Assembly (NCBI GenBank): GCA_021604505.1
Contig: BQJC01000001.1
Location: 620,001 to 684,000, forward strand
Reading direction: 5' to 3'
Length of the DNA stretch: 64,000 nt
DNA from: Nitrospinaceae bacterium
GTDB taxonomy: Bacteria > Nitrospinota > Nitrospinia > Nitrospinales > VA-1
How positions within the stretch are numbered: the first letter of the stretch is position 1; each line of letters begins with the position of its first letter. The notes beneath the pieces were generated by a model. The model searched no databases. It saw only the letters and a list, made by a program, of their open reading frames with translations, and was not told the DNA's origin. Position numbers and translations under genes: made by a program. This document shows, piece after piece, positions 42,732 through 51,453 of the stretch.

Positions 42732-43481
42732 TCACTTCATTAGCAGGTTTTTCAACAGTTGCAGGGAGGTATCCCGGCCGATTTCGGCGATAGAATCCGT
42801 CAGCGGGATATTTTTAGGGCATACCTCCACACAGGCCTGAGCATTACCGCAATCCGCAATCCCTCCTTTTCCCATCACCGCTTCCAGACGTTCCTCCTTT
42901 TCCATGGCGCCTGTGGGATGCATGTTGAACAACCGCACCTGGCTGAAAGTCGCGGCTCCCAGAAAGTCATTTTCCTTAGTGTACTGGGGACAGGCCTCGA
43001 GACAGCACCCGCAGGTCATGCATTCGGAAAGCGTGTATCGCGTTGCGCGGACGCTGTCGGGCATGATGGGTCCCTCGCCGATATCGTGACTGCCGTCGAT
43101 GTCCACCCATGCCTTGACTTTTTTCAAAGCGCGAAACATCCGGGTTCGGTCCACCTGCAGATCGCGGACGACCGGAAATTTGGACATCGGTTCCAGCACG
43201 ACGGGTTGCTCGATATTGTCGATCAAGGCTGTGCACGCCTGCCGAACCCGCCCATTGATGACCATGGTGCAGGAACCGCAAACCTCTTCAAGACAGTTGG
43301 AATCCCAGGTGACGGGGTTGACGGTCGATTTGCTTTGGGTCACCGGGTTTTTCTGAATATCCTGCAGGCAGGAGATCACGTTGGACAAAGGTTTGTAAGG
43401 AACCACAAACTCCTGCCAGTAAGGTTTTGCCTTTGGGTTGTCCTGTCGTTTTATTTTGAGTTGTATGATTTTAGGGGGCAT
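42732..43481 (-). CDS. sdhB: Succinate dehydrogenase/fumarate reductase iron-sulfur subunit
   Basis: A 249-residue electron-transfer subunit. The [2Fe-2S] site is CLEEVCGSCTMVINGRVRQAC, the [4Fe-4S] site CMTCGCCLEACP, and the remaining cluster cysteines are in ADCGNAQACVEVCPKNIPL. The order and spacing match SdhB/FrdB. The sequence style, including FNMHPTGAMEKEERLEAVMG, resembles Bacillus and epsilon/deltaproteobacterial forms. Last gene of the sdhC-sdhA-sdhB operon. Whether it oxidises succinate or reduces fumarate cannot be told. Confidence 0.94.
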   Translation of the reverse strand: MPPKIIQLKIKRQDNPKAKPYWQEFVVPYKPLSNVISCLQDIQKNPVTQSKSTVNPVTWDSNCLEEVCGSCTMVINGRVRQACTALIDNIEQPVVLEPMSKFPVVRDLQVDRTRMFRALKKVKAWVDIDGSHDIGEGPIMPDSVRATRYTLSECMTCGCCLEACPQYTKENDFLGAATFSQVRLFNMHPTGAMEKEERLEAVMGKGGIADCGNAQACVEVCPKNIPLTDSIAEIGRDTSLQLLKNLLMK

Positions 43482-43491
43482 AAGCGTTCAC

Positions 43492-45432
43492 TCAATCGTA
43501 CTTTCTGGGACGCGGGGTGACAAGCGAGGTGTTCACGTCCGCATAGGTGATTTTGGGTTGATTGTTTTCAAGCTGGGCGATCGAGGTTTTTAACCATTTT
43601 TTATTGTTTGCTTCAAACCGTTTCATATAATCCAGGTGTCCGGGAGGAAAAACATCCTCTGCAACCTCGCCATAATTTTTTTGCTCCAGATAATCGATGT
43701 ATTCGTGCGGATCAAAGCCCGAAGGTTGGTTCAAGTCAAAATCCGGCTTGAAGTGAGCGCCGCGGAACTCGTCCCGCATCAAAGCGCCCCTGGTGATGAT
43801 CTTAGCCAGCTGGATCATGCAAAACAGCTGATTGATGAAACTGGGGGTGGGGTTGGCCCAGTCGTTGGTGTCGACGCATTTGACGTCCCTGAACCTTTGC
43901 TCAATTTCTTCGATCCCGTAGACGGTTTTTTCCAGGGCTTTATTATTCCTCACGATCAACACATTGCCCATCAGTAAATCCCCCAGGTCCTTATGCAACT
44001 TGTAGGGGTTTTCAAGGCCGTTCAATTTGTGGATGGTTTTAAATCGGTTGGTCCAGTAGTTGCGTGCATCATCGAAAATACTGGAAGGAACGTCCTGGCC
44101 GGACTGGGAAAGGTTTTTCGAATAATTGATGACTCCGGGCGCGATCATCAATCCCGTATAAATGCAGCTGAGCAGAGAATTGGCCCCCAGCCGGTTGGCG
44201 CCGTGGTACTGGCAATCCGCCTCCCCCGCCGCATAAAGCCCCTGAATGGAAGTCATCTGGTTGCGGGGCGAATGGTGATCGAGCGATCCGTCCCCGCTGG
44301 TTTCGTAGTCGGTCCACAACCCTCCCATGGAATAATGAACCGCGGGAAAGATTTTCATGGGAATTTTACGCGGGTCTTCGCCAGTGAACTTGGTGTAGAT
44401 ATCGAGAATGCCGCCCAGCCGGTCATCGAGAAATTCCTTGGATTTGTGCGTCAGGTCCAGATAGACCATGGGCTGACCGCTGATGCCAAGCTTCTGATTG
44501 TAAACCACGTCGTAAATTTCCCGGGAGGCCACGTCACGCGGGACGAGATTGCCGAATTGCGGGTATTTTTCTTCCAGAAAATAGTAGCGTTCCGTTTCCG
44601 GGATGTCCAGAGGACCGCGGGCGTCACCGGGTTTTTTAGGGACCCAGATGCGTCCCCCTTCACCGCGCGCCGATTCGCTCATGAGGCGCAGTTTGTCCTG
44701 TCCCGGAATGGCGGTGGGGTGGATCTGAATGAACTCTCCGTTAGCGTATTTTGCCCCTTGGAGGTAAGCCATGGTGGCGGCGGCGCCGGTATTGACGGCG
44801 GATGCGGTGGACCCGGAATAAATCTGGCTCGGCCCCCCGGTGGCCAGGATCACCACGTCGCTGGCCAGGGTGTAGATTTCGTTGGTCCTTAAATCGTGGA
44901 TGATGGCGCCCCGGCATACCCCCTTGGAATCGAGCACGGCCCCCAGATACTCGTGCCACTCCAGTTTTTCCACCAGACCGTCGTGTTCATATCTGCGGAT
45001 TTGTTCGTCCAGGGAATAAACCAGCTGTTGCCCCGTGGTGGCGCCGGCAAACGCCGTGCGGGAGTATAGCGTCCCCCCAAACCGTCGAAACGCCAGATGG
45101 CCTTCATGGGTGCGGTTGAACGCCACGCCCATTCGGTCCATCAGGTGAATGATCGCTGGCGCCTGGTAGCACATATCGCGCACGAGGGGTTGCTCGGCGA
45201 GAAAATCTCCCCCTTTGATGGTGTCGTAAAAATGATTTTCAGGAGAGTCTCCTTCCCCCTTGGAGTCGATGGCTGCATTAATGCCTCCTTGGGCGCATAC
45301 GGAATGGGAGCGCTTGAGAGGTTGATAGGAAATCAGGACGACCTCGCAGGTGAGTTCGCAAAGCCTCATGGCGGCGGCTAATCCCGCAAGGCCGCCTCCA
45401 ATGATGATGATTTTGTTCTTGCGTTTGGCCAT
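43492..45432 (-). CDS. sdhA: Succinate dehydrogenase/fumarate reductase flavoprotein subunit
   Basis: A 646-residue flavoprotein, the catalytic subunit. It has the FAD-binding IIIGGGLAGLAAAMRL at the N-terminus and KRSHSVCAQGGINAA with the His that binds FAD covalently. Later segments are VVILATGGPSQIYSGST, the active-site HPTAIPGQDKL, VPRDVASREIY with catalytic Arg, and the MGGLWTDYET, GEADCQYHGANRLGANSLL motifs. Ten bases separate it from sdhB, and 4 from sdhC. Full length for the Bacillus-type enzyme. Confidence 0.96.
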   Translation of the reverse strand: MAKRKNKIIIIGGGLAGLAAAMRLCELTCEVVLISYQPLKRSHSVCAQGGINAAIDSKGEGDSPENHFYDTIKGGDFLAEQPLVRDMCYQAPAIIHLMDRMGVAFNRTHEGHLAFRRFGGTLYSRTAFAGATTGQQLVYSLDEQIRRYEHDGLVEKLEWHEYLGAVLDSKGVCRGAIIHDLRTNEIYTLASDVVILATGGPSQIYSGSTASAVNTGAAATMAYLQGAKYANGEFIQIHPTAIPGQDKLRLMSESARGEGGRIWVPKKPGDARGPLDIPETERYYFLEEKYPQFGNLVPRDVASREIYDVVYNQKLGISGQPMVYLDLTHKSKEFLDDRLGGILDIYTKFTGEDPRKIPMKIFPAVHYSMGGLWTDYETSGDGSLDHHSPRNQMTSIQGLYAAGEADCQYHGANRLGANSLLSCIYTGLMIAPGVINYSKNLSQSGQDVPSSIFDDARNYWTNRFKTIHKLNGLENPYKLHKDLGDLLMGNVLIVRNNKALEKTVYGIEEIEQRFRDVKCVDTNDWANPTPSFINQLFCMIQLAKIITRGALMRDEFRGAHFKPDFDLNQPSGFDPHEYIDYLEQKNYGEVAEDVFPPGHLDYMKRFEANNKKWLKTSIAQLENNQPKITYADVNTSLVTPRPRKYD

Positions 45433-45436
45433 TCTC

Positions 45437-46120
45437 TTAACCTCCCACCGTCGGCGTCACCGGCACCGGATCTAAAGAAAACTCCAGAACGGTTGCGAGC
45501 CCGAGAACGGTCAAGCCCAGCCCCACAAACGCGAATACGATACTGGCGTTGCGCTGGGCGGTTTTTCCGATGATGATTCCCCAGGAAACACAGAACCCCC
45601 ACAACCCATTGGCAAAGTGAAACGTGGCAGAGACAATGCCGATCATGTAAATGATTCGCCCGGACCACGTTTGAAACTCCGCGTTCAAAATATCGATCAA
45701 AAAAGGCGCCGCCTCAAACATGTGTTTTCCGTACATCAATTTAGGAACGACCGTTGTTCCCATGTGATATATCAAAAAAGCAAAAACCACGGCGCCGCTC
45801 AAGCGTTGCAGGGTGTAGAGCCCGTTTCTGGCATAGCGGTACTGAAAAGCGTTGCGCTTTCCTGAGAAATAGACATAAAAACCCATGCCTGAATGGATCA
45901 ATAAAGGAACGTAAATAAAAAGGACTTCGATTCCAAATAGAAAAGGAAGGTTGTTTATGACGTCGATGCTCAACTGGTATTGTAAAGGACCCACTGTTCT
46001 GAGGGAGTTGAGACCGAGGTGAAACACCAGGAAAACCCCAATAGGAACGATTCCCAATAAAGAATGGATTTTTAGAAGTAAAAAATGGGCCTGGTCTTTG
46101 GGGCTTGATGCCATTAACAA
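45437..46120 (-). CDS. sdhC: Succinate dehydrogenase cytochrome b subunit (B. subtilis type)
   Basis: A 227-residue membrane anchor with five hydrophobic helices. The likely haem-ligating histidines are in FLVFHLGLNSL, PLLIHSGMGFYVYFSGKR, AFLIYHMG, and ATFHFANGLWGFCVSWG. These match the single-polypeptide, two-haem cytochrome b558 of Bacillus-type enzymes that work with menaquinone. The start could also be the Met at 46114, two codons later. First gene of the sdhCAB operon. A menaquinone partner is inferred from the subtype. Confidence 0.9.
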   Translation of the reverse strand: MLMASSPKDQAHFLLLKIHSLLGIVPIGVFLVFHLGLNSLRTVGPLQYQLSIDVINNLPFLFGIEVLFIYVPLLIHSGMGFYVYFSGKRNAFQYRYARNGLYTLQRLSGAVVFAFLIYHMGTTVVPKLMYGKHMFEAAPFLIDILNAEFQTWSGRIIYMIGIVSATFHFANGLWGFCVSWGIIIGKTAQRNASIVFAFVGLGLTVLGLATVLEFSLDPVPVTPTVGG

Positions 46121-46299
46121 TGATCCATGATAATGGTCTTAAAGGATTTTTTTCACAAAAGGGAGCGAATCGTGAAAATTTTGGAAATCCGAACTCACTT
46201 CGGCTCATTCTTGCGCAAATCCGGCGACAAGGCAAGAAGTTTCATTTAAAAATCAAGGAATTAGGACTGCAGGGGAGGGGGCCGGATTATCTTTGGCGG

Positions 46300-46575
46300 T
46301 CAGAAGTCGTATTCCAATATAGGCCGTTGCTTGAAGTCGGGGTCGATGGGTTTGTCGGTGGAGAGGATTTTCAGGTTTTTGGGCTCCTGAACATAAAAAT
46401 CAACAAATCCACATTTGCCGCACACCTTGGGTTGCAGGGGGACTTTTTTTTCAACTCCGTGGTCTTTTCTCACCACCATGATCAACTCGAGATCTTTACT
46501 GGTTCGTAAGTCGATTTCTCCCTTCACGATACTCTGGCCACCGCATTTACTGCAAACGTCGGTTGAGTTGGACAT
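46300..46575 (-). CDS. Small two-CxxC zinc-ribbon protein
   Basis: A 91-residue protein starting at the ATG at 46575, 6 bases after GGAG. Two zinc knuckles, CSKCGG at residue 8 and CGKCGFVDFYV in the second half, frame a beta strand pair; this is the zinc-ribbon layout. The sequence KVCGKCGFVDFYVQEPKNL recalls the small 'zinc ribbon, DUF2116-like' nucleic-acid binding proteins, but I cannot assign one. It stands between the HU gene and sdhC on the same strand, separated from HU by a strong terminator. Confidence 0.75.
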   Translation of the reverse strand: MSNSTDVCSKCGGQSIVKGEIDLRTSKDLELIMVVRKDHGVEKKVPLQPKVCGKCGFVDFYVQEPKNLKILSTDKPIDPDFKQRPILEYDF

Positions 46576-46626
46576 GCTCTTCTCCAAGATTGGATTTCAC
46601 GGGCTGGAAACGACTGGAAAATAAAA

Positions 46627-46673
46627 CGCCCTTCCTGACTTATGCTAGAGTATAGCATAAATCAGGAAGAGCG
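46627..46673 (-). terminator. Strong intrinsic terminator of the HU gene
   Basis: CTTCCTGACTTATGCTA (46631-46647) and TAGCATAAATCAGGAAG (46653-46669) form a 17-bp stem with one G-T type mismatch and a 5-base loop; CGC/GCG pairs extend it to 46627-46673. On the minus strand the stem is followed by GCGTTTTATTTT. It separates HU from the zinc-ribbon gene. Confidence 0.85.
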
Positions 46674-46693
46674 CGGTTTCAGCCGTTGGGAAA

Positions 46694-47077
46694 TTATTTT
46701 GTCACAGGAGCCGTTTGCGGAACTCCGTGAACCGAGTTGTAGGGCCTTCTTTCTTCTTTGGTTCGCGTAGAATCGGGTGCCTGGATATTCAGGCCGTCTG
46801 AATCCTGGTTGATCAGCTCTCGCAGTTCTTTTCCCGCATGGAAAACCGGTTTTTTCCTGAGCGGCAAATAAAGCGGTTCGCCGGTGATCGGTTTTTTTGC
46901 AACTCTGGCTTTATGCTCGTTGACACGGAAGGAACCGAACCCCTGAACCACCACTCGACCCTCTTTCTCAAGATTATTCATAATGGTGTCTAAAATGGCC
47001 GTCAGGTACCTGTCCGCCTCTTTTTTTGAAACATTCATTCTTAAGGATAGCTTTGTGGTCAAATCGGATCGAGTCAT
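46694..47077 (-). CDS. HU/IHF family DNA-binding protein
   Basis: A 127-residue nucleoid protein. Residues 1 to 90 are the HU fold: MTRSDLTTKLSLRMNVSKKE, ADRYLTAILDTIMNNLEKEG, VVVQGFGSFRVNEHKARVAK, then the DNA-binding arm and PVFHAGKELRELIN. FGSF and the arm proline follow the family. The last 35 residues (from about residue 92) are an extra low-complexity tail not present in HU; similar tails occur in some deltaproteobacterial HU-like proteins. Upstream a perfect 18-bp palindrome lies about 150 bases before the start. Confidence 0.9.
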   Translation of the reverse strand: MTRSDLTTKLSLRMNVSKKEADRYLTAILDTIMNNLEKEGRVVVQGFGSFRVNEHKARVAKKPITGEPLYLPLRKKPVFHAGKELRELINQDSDGLNIQAPDSTRTKEERRPYNSVHGVPQTAPVTK

Positions 47078-47223
47078 TGGATTGCTTCCCCCCAGTTAGG
47101 ATATTTTAGATAATGACAAAGAAGGGAGCAAAATTCAGGCCAAAATGAATTTAAGTTTGTAAATGCATATTTTTCAAAACGTTAATTGATTTTAGCTAAA
47201 GCCCGGCCCTTCAATGGTTTTTG

Positions 47224-47241
47224 CACTTTTTTAAAAAAGTG
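47224..47241. promoter_or_regulatory. Perfect 18-bp palindrome in the HU upstream region
   Basis: CACTTTTTTAAAAAAGTG is its own reverse complement. A second inverted pair, AAGTGT (47237-47242) and ACACTT (47255-47260), overlaps it. It lies in the gap between the HU start (47077) and the small frame at 47390, so it might be an operator for either direction. An A/T-run palindrome can also arise as a bidirectional terminator. Confidence 0.35.
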
Positions 47242-47389
47242 TATATAAAAGTGGACACTTAAGGCCAATTCCGAGGGGCGATGTGCTGTTTTAGATTTTT
47301 CAAGGATTTTTGCAGGGGGAGGGCCTGGCCGGAAAAAAATCGGGTATTTTTTAGATCTAAATTTATTTTAAGATTCAGGTCAGGAATCT

Positions 47390-47512
47390 ATGGAATTTTT
47401 CTCGCGATGGATTAAATTCCGAGAGGATGAAGAAAATTTTCCCGTCCGGGGGATTAATGGTCTTTGCCGGGGAATATGGAATGCTCTGGGGGAGGACCGG
47501 TTTAGGCGGTAA
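47390..47512 (+). CDS. Possible 40-residue protein upstream of the TldD-like gene
   Basis: A short frame starting 5 bases after AGGA: MEFFSRWIKFREDEENFPVR is followed by GINGLCRGIWNALGEDRFRR. The composition is protein-like (mixed charged and aromatic residues, no repeats) and the frame ends cleanly with TAA. It lies in the 535-base gap 47078-47612 that otherwise contains only the palindrome and AT-rich leader DNA. No family is recognised; it could be fortuitous. Confidence 0.4.
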   Translation: MEFFSRWIKFREDEENFPVRGINGLCRGIWNALGEDRFRR

Positions 47513-47612
47513 TTATTATTTTTTTTCTGATTTTATGTGTCGATCATTATGGATAGCGGAATAATGGGTCTGAGGGGGCCTGGAGACAAGGCTTTTTGAG
47601 GAGGATAAATTT

Positions 47613-49280
47613 ATGAGGAGGAATTGTTTTATTTTCCTTTTAGGGGTTATGGTTTTCCCTGCATGGGGAAACGCTTCTGATAACTCGGCCGAGGTCATAT
47701 TCAGGGCCTTTCAGGAAGAAATGGACCGGTCTCTCAAAGAATTAAAGACCGAGGATTTTCCCCAACCTTATTTTATTAACTATCAAATCAGGCATAATCA
47801 TCGTATTGAGGTATCCGGGAGCTTTGGAGCTCTGCTCGATTCCCTGGGAAAAGAGAATCGGAGGTTGTTTGTAGATATCAGAATTGGCAGCCCGAAATTC
47901 GACAGTTCGACGCCGGGGAGTCACAAGGCTAATGTTAAGCAGTTGATCCCCTTGGATAACAACCTCCATTCCCTTAAGCGGGCTCTTTGGTATGAAACGG
48001 ATATTCGCTACAAACAGGCGGTCATGAACCTGCTCCGCAAAAAAGGGCGCAAGTTCAGTGGGGTGGAGAAATATCAACTTGAAAATCTTTCCCGGGGCAA
48101 TGCTCCGGTTGTGCATATGGAACCCGTTCCGGAGCTGGAAGCGAATATTTCGGAATGGCAAAACCTGGTTCGAAAGGTTTCGGGTTATTTCACCAAGTAT
48201 CCAAAAATCGAGAAGTCAAGTGTCAAGGTTATTCTTGATCGAAGCGTCCGCTATTACCTGGATTCCGAAGGCAACAAGATCCAGGATGGGTACCGGACTT
48301 ACCGGGTGCTGATGGAGACATGGATAAAAACGGACCTGGGAATTCAGATCCACGATGAGGAGACCATTTATTTTTCTTCGTTGCAACAATTTCCCTCGGA
48401 AGAGGAATTGATCCAAAAAGCGGATCGTCTGATTCAGGAAACCATAAAACTGGAAAAAGCCAAGAAAATGGCTCCCTATGTGGGACCAGCCATTTTCAGC
48501 CCCGAAGCGGCGGCGGTTTTATTCCATGAAGCCATCGGCCATCGGTTGGAAGGGGACCGGTTGCGAATGGTCAGCGACGGCAAGACGTTTGTGCAAAAAA
48601 TTGGAAAACCCATCCTCCCCTCGTTTATATCCATTGTGGATGATCCCCAGATGAAGACATCCGAAGGAGTAGCCCTTCTAGGCCATTACAATTATGACGA
48701 CCAGGGCCAAAAAAGCGAAAAAGTGGTTTTGATAGATAATGGGGTTCTCAAAAATTTTCTTTTATCGCGAACACCCGTTCCCGGATTCAACAAATCCAAC
48801 GGCCATGGCAGGAGTGACGGTGTCCGGTTTCCTGTTTCCAGGATGGGAAACTTTGCCGTGAGTTCGAGCAAAAGGTTGACCGGGGAACAATTAAAGCAAC
48901 GATTGATTGAGGAAGTGAAAAAGCAAAAGAAACCCTTTGGTCTGATCATCAAAAAGATGATCAGCGGAGAAACTCTGACGAATAATAGTGATTTTCAGGT
49001 GTTTAAAGGCAAGCCTCTTTTTGTGTATAAAGTGTACCCTGAAGACGGGCGGGAGGAATTGGTCCGCGGAGTCGAATTTGTGGGAACGCCGTTGACCATG
49101 ATCAGCCGCATCCTGACGGCCGGAGACGACCTGACGGTTACCAATGGATACTGCGTGGCTGAATCGGGAGCGCTTCCTGTTTCCAGCATTGCGCCCAGCG
49201 TCCTGCTTTCGGAAGTGGAGATGCAAACTTCGCATGAGATGAATCTGAGGAAACCAATTTTGGCCCCGCCACCCATGTGA
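47613..49280 (+). CDS. Exported TldD/PmbA-like metallopeptidase
   Basis: A 555-residue protein of the TldD family. Residues 3 to 20 form a signal peptide (NCFIFLLGVMVFPAWGNAS). The zinc site HEAIGHRLEGDR is at 305 to 316, preceded by GPAIFSPEAAAVLFH, and followed by MKTSEGVALLGHYNYDDQG, VLIDNGVLKNFLLSRTPVPG, the SRMGNF segment and GYCVAESGALPVSSIAPSVL at the end. The N-terminal 280 residues are longer than in classical TldD. Cytoplasmic TldD works with TldE to degrade peptides, such as microcin precursors; no partner gene is adjacent. Export suggests a different substrate in the periplasm. GAGGAGG precedes the ATG. Confidence 0.85.
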   Translation: MRRNCFIFLLGVMVFPAWGNASDNSAEVIFRAFQEEMDRSLKELKTEDFPQPYFINYQIRHNHRIEVSGSFGALLDSLGKENRRLFVDIRIGSPKFDSSTPGSHKANVKQLIPLDNNLHSLKRALWYETDIRYKQAVMNLLRKKGRKFSGVEKYQLENLSRGNAPVVHMEPVPELEANISEWQNLVRKVSGYFTKYPKIEKSSVKVILDRSVRYYLDSEGNKIQDGYRTYRVLMETWIKTDLGIQIHDEETIYFSSLQQFPSEEELIQKADRLIQETIKLEKAKKMAPYVGPAIFSPEAAAVLFHEAIGHRLEGDRLRMVSDGKTFVQKIGKPILPSFISIVDDPQMKTSEGVALLGHYNYDDQGQKSEKVVLIDNGVLKNFLLSRTPVPGFNKSNGHGRSDGVRFPVSRMGNFAVSSSKRLTGEQLKQRLIEEVKKQKKPFGLIIKKMISGETLTNNSDFQVFKGKPLFVYKVYPEDGREELVRGVEFVGTPLTMISRILTAGDDLTVTNGYCVAESGALPVSSIAPSVLLSEVEMQTSHEMNLRKPILAPPPM

Positions 49281-49355
49281 AAGAGTCGAACGCCCCGCAC
49301 CTCGGTCTGCCCGGCGGCCATCCATCGGATATTTTCCAGGTCCAGCGGGTTTTTG

Positions 49356-50456
49356 TCATGGAATGGGAAAGGAAATAATGATACCCCCCATGATATCATT
49401 TAATTTGAAATCCCTTTTGGGGCTTTTGGGATGGGCATTATGGCAGTCAACACAGGCGGGGGTTACGGCTAAATCCGGGAAAATAGCCTGGAAAAATTGG
49501 GTCTCCCCCAGATGGGTTTTGCCGATATAGGGATGAAAAGGCTGGATGGCCACAGATTTCAGTCCAATCCGTTCAAACTCATTTGCGGGCTCGTTATGAA
49601 GGTTGATCGGCCACAAACTGATCAACCGGCAATCCAATCCTAATTTGTTTTTCTTAATGAGAAAACCTGCATTGGACAGGAATTGAATTGGAAGGGGAAG
49701 TGAATTTTCTTCCAGCCAATTCTCCGTGGCATGAACGATATTTTTATTTTGCAAGCGGTTCACAATATGTTTCGAGTACACCGTCCGATCGGATTCGATG
49801 ACGGAGTGAATATAATCCGCTACTATTTCAGATGGAATCAGCGGATCACCTTCCTTGCTTAAATTCCCATAATTTTTCAAGGGGATATCGATGACGATTC
49901 CCCCCATCACATCGCCGACCTTAAAATCTCTTTTGGAAGATTGGGGGTGGCTATTGTGGCAGGACACACAGGATTGCGTTACCGCCAGATCCGGATAAAT
50001 GGCCTGAAAGATTCGACTGGCGCCTTTTTGCAGGGTCCAGGTAAACGGTTCTTTTGGACTTTCCATTATTTCCCGCATCCCCAATCTTTCCAGGTCGGAA
50101 GAAGGCGAATTTATTGGGTTGATCGGCGACAAGCTGATCAACCGGTATTTCATTCCAATCCCCCGGGAATTTGAGATTTGGGAAGAGAGGGTAAGGAACT
50201 GGGTCGGCAGGGGAAGGGCGTTTTCCTTTTCCCAATTTTCCGTGGCCTTCAGGGAGATGGAATTTTCCAGGCGTTCCACAATTTGTTGGGAATAAAATGT
50301 TCGGTTTGCCTCAATCACGGAATGGATAAAATCCGTCGCCAATCGGGCGGGCACAGCGTTTTCCTTAGGAAAAATTTCCGATGAAGAAAAAACCGGATAT
50401 AAGAAGAATAGCGCCAGAGGACTTACTAAAATATATTTCAGAATGGGTCTGGCCAT
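49356..50456 (-). CDS. Exported protein with two DUF3365 haem c domains
   Basis: A 366-residue protein with an N-terminal signal-like helix (about residues 5 to 22) and two tandem copies of the DUF3365 (Tll0287-like) domain. Each copy has TDFIHSVIEANRT or ADYIHSVIESDRT, a sentence NWxEENxLPLPxQFL, then RLISLSPIN or RLISLWPIN, QAIYPDLAV or QAIFPDLAV and a CxxCH haem-binding motif (CVSCH at 163-167, CVDCH at 335-339), followed by HP and DVMGGI/DIMGGI. So it should bind two c-type haems covalently in the periplasm. Domain duplication is clear. The domain elsewhere senses redox or light signals. It stands alone, convergent with the TldD gene. Confidence 0.88.
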   Translation of the reverse strand: MARPILKYILVSPLALFFLYPVFSSSEIFPKENAVPARLATDFIHSVIEANRTFYSQQIVERLENSISLKATENWEKENALPLPTQFLTLSSQISNSRGIGMKYRLISLSPINPINSPSSDLERLGMREIMESPKEPFTWTLQKGASRIFQAIYPDLAVTQSCVSCHNSHPQSSKRDFKVGDVMGGIVIDIPLKNYGNLSKEGDPLIPSEIVADYIHSVIESDRTVYSKHIVNRLQNKNIVHATENWLEENSLPLPIQFLSNAGFLIKKNKLGLDCRLISLWPINLHNEPANEFERIGLKSVAIQPFHPYIGKTHLGETQFFQAIFPDLAVTPACVDCHNAHPKSPKRDFKLNDIMGGIIISFPIP

Positions 50457-50895
50457 GAGTTTAGAATCCCGCTTGACTCCTTATTATGAACAATTAACAC
50501 GGGGCTGCGGTCCAAAAGCTGGAAATCCATAATATTTAGGACCTCTAAAAATTGATACTTTTTTGCTTTCGCAATCGCCAATCCCTTGAAATAAGAGATT
50601 GGCTCATAGTCAAGGCTACATTTTTCGCGGCACCCTTTATTAATATAGGAACGTGTGCATGTAGAATCCATTTTTTTTCACGGTCAATCACTGCATTCTT
50701 TGCAGGGGTTTGCACCAAATGTTGGAGTTGCGGAGCTTTCGGCATTCATTTTGGAGAGGTTAAAAACTATCTTTTCTTTTTACATGAAAAATCATTGAAA
50801 TATTCCGCCTCCCTTCCTATCTTTAGAGTGTTGAACTTTTTTCCTCAAACTCTCAAGTTTTTAAATAACCTTCTTTGCGGAAAAGGAGCATTGCC
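50457..50895. other. Gene-free stretch
   Basis: No gene is supported in these 439 bases. A 77-codon minus frame (50438-50671) with four Cys overlaps the DUF3365 start but has no ribosome site, and other frames are unconvincing. The region is AT-rich and mixed; AAAGGAG at 50882-50888 is the ribosome site of the next gene. Confidence 0.6.
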
Positions 50896-51279
50896 ATGAG
50901 GGAAAAAAAAGCTTTTTTTACTGTTTTGGCAATTATCTTGATGTTCACTTTTTCTCCCGTATATGCGTTTGCAGAGGTTCCTGCAGGAGATGATGACGCT
51001 GCAATCGAAGCAATGATATTGAATCCGGGAATGGCCAGCAGTTGCCAAAATGATTTTGTGATCGAAAACCTGGATCAGGACGAAGCCGAACTTAAGCTGG
51101 TCCTGGGAAATGAAGAGTATATTCAGGACCAGATCGGAGGGAAGGAAGCAAAAGCCTACGGCCTTCAGAACAGTCTTTCTTCAGCTATGATAAAAGGGAA
51201 AAGTGTAGAGCAGGATGATGTCGCCATTATTTTTAATGTTGGGCAAAACTCAAAAATCCGATTGCACTGTGTAGAATAG
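50896..51279 (+). CDS. Small exported protein of unknown family
   Basis: A 127-residue product with a signal peptide (AFFTVLAIILMFTFSPVYAF, then AEV) after the basic start MREKKA. The mature part has about 100 residues, is acidic, and carries two cysteines (in MASSCQNDFVIENL and in the final LHCVE), which could form a disulfide. No family motif is recognised. AAAGGAG stands 7 bases before the ATG at 50896, which is preferred to a start at 50875. It is followed by a strong terminator, so it is a single-gene unit. Confidence 0.75.
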   Translation: MREKKAFFTVLAIILMFTFSPVYAFAEVPAGDDDAAIEAMILNPGMASSCQNDFVIENLDQDEAELKLVLGNEEYIQDQIGGKEAKAYGLQNSLSSAMIKGKSVEQDDVAIIFNVGQNSKIRLHCVE

Positions 51280-51357
51280 GTTGCCGCTCCTTGCTAATTA
51301 AGATTGTTCAAAACTCAGGAAAACAAAGCGGCAATTATTATTAAAATCACGCCTAAT

Positions 51358-51390
51358 GACCGGGGACTCGCTTCAGTTCCCCGGTCTTTT
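51358..51390 (+). terminator. Intrinsic terminator after the small exported gene
   Basis: GACCGGGGA (51358-51366) pairs perfectly with TCCCCGGTC (51378-51386) across an 11-base loop and is followed by TTTT. It ends the transcript of the gene 50896-51279 and shields the following dehydrogenase gene. Confidence 0.85.
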
Positions 51391-51453
51391 AATAAGCCAT
51401 TCCGTTCCAATTGGCAAAGATCCACCCACAACCATCCCCGTCGACCGTTTTAA

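Noticed and set aside
46172-46249. A 25-codon GTG frame with a GGGAG site upstream of sdhC on the plus strand
   Set aside because: Too short, opposite the likely sdhC promoter region, and no sign of conserved coding; a ribosome-site-like GGGAG occurs often by chance.
50438-50671. A 77-codon minus-strand frame with four cysteines overlapping the DUF3365 gene start
   Set aside because: No ribosome site, overlap with a certain gene in another frame, and no family resemblance.
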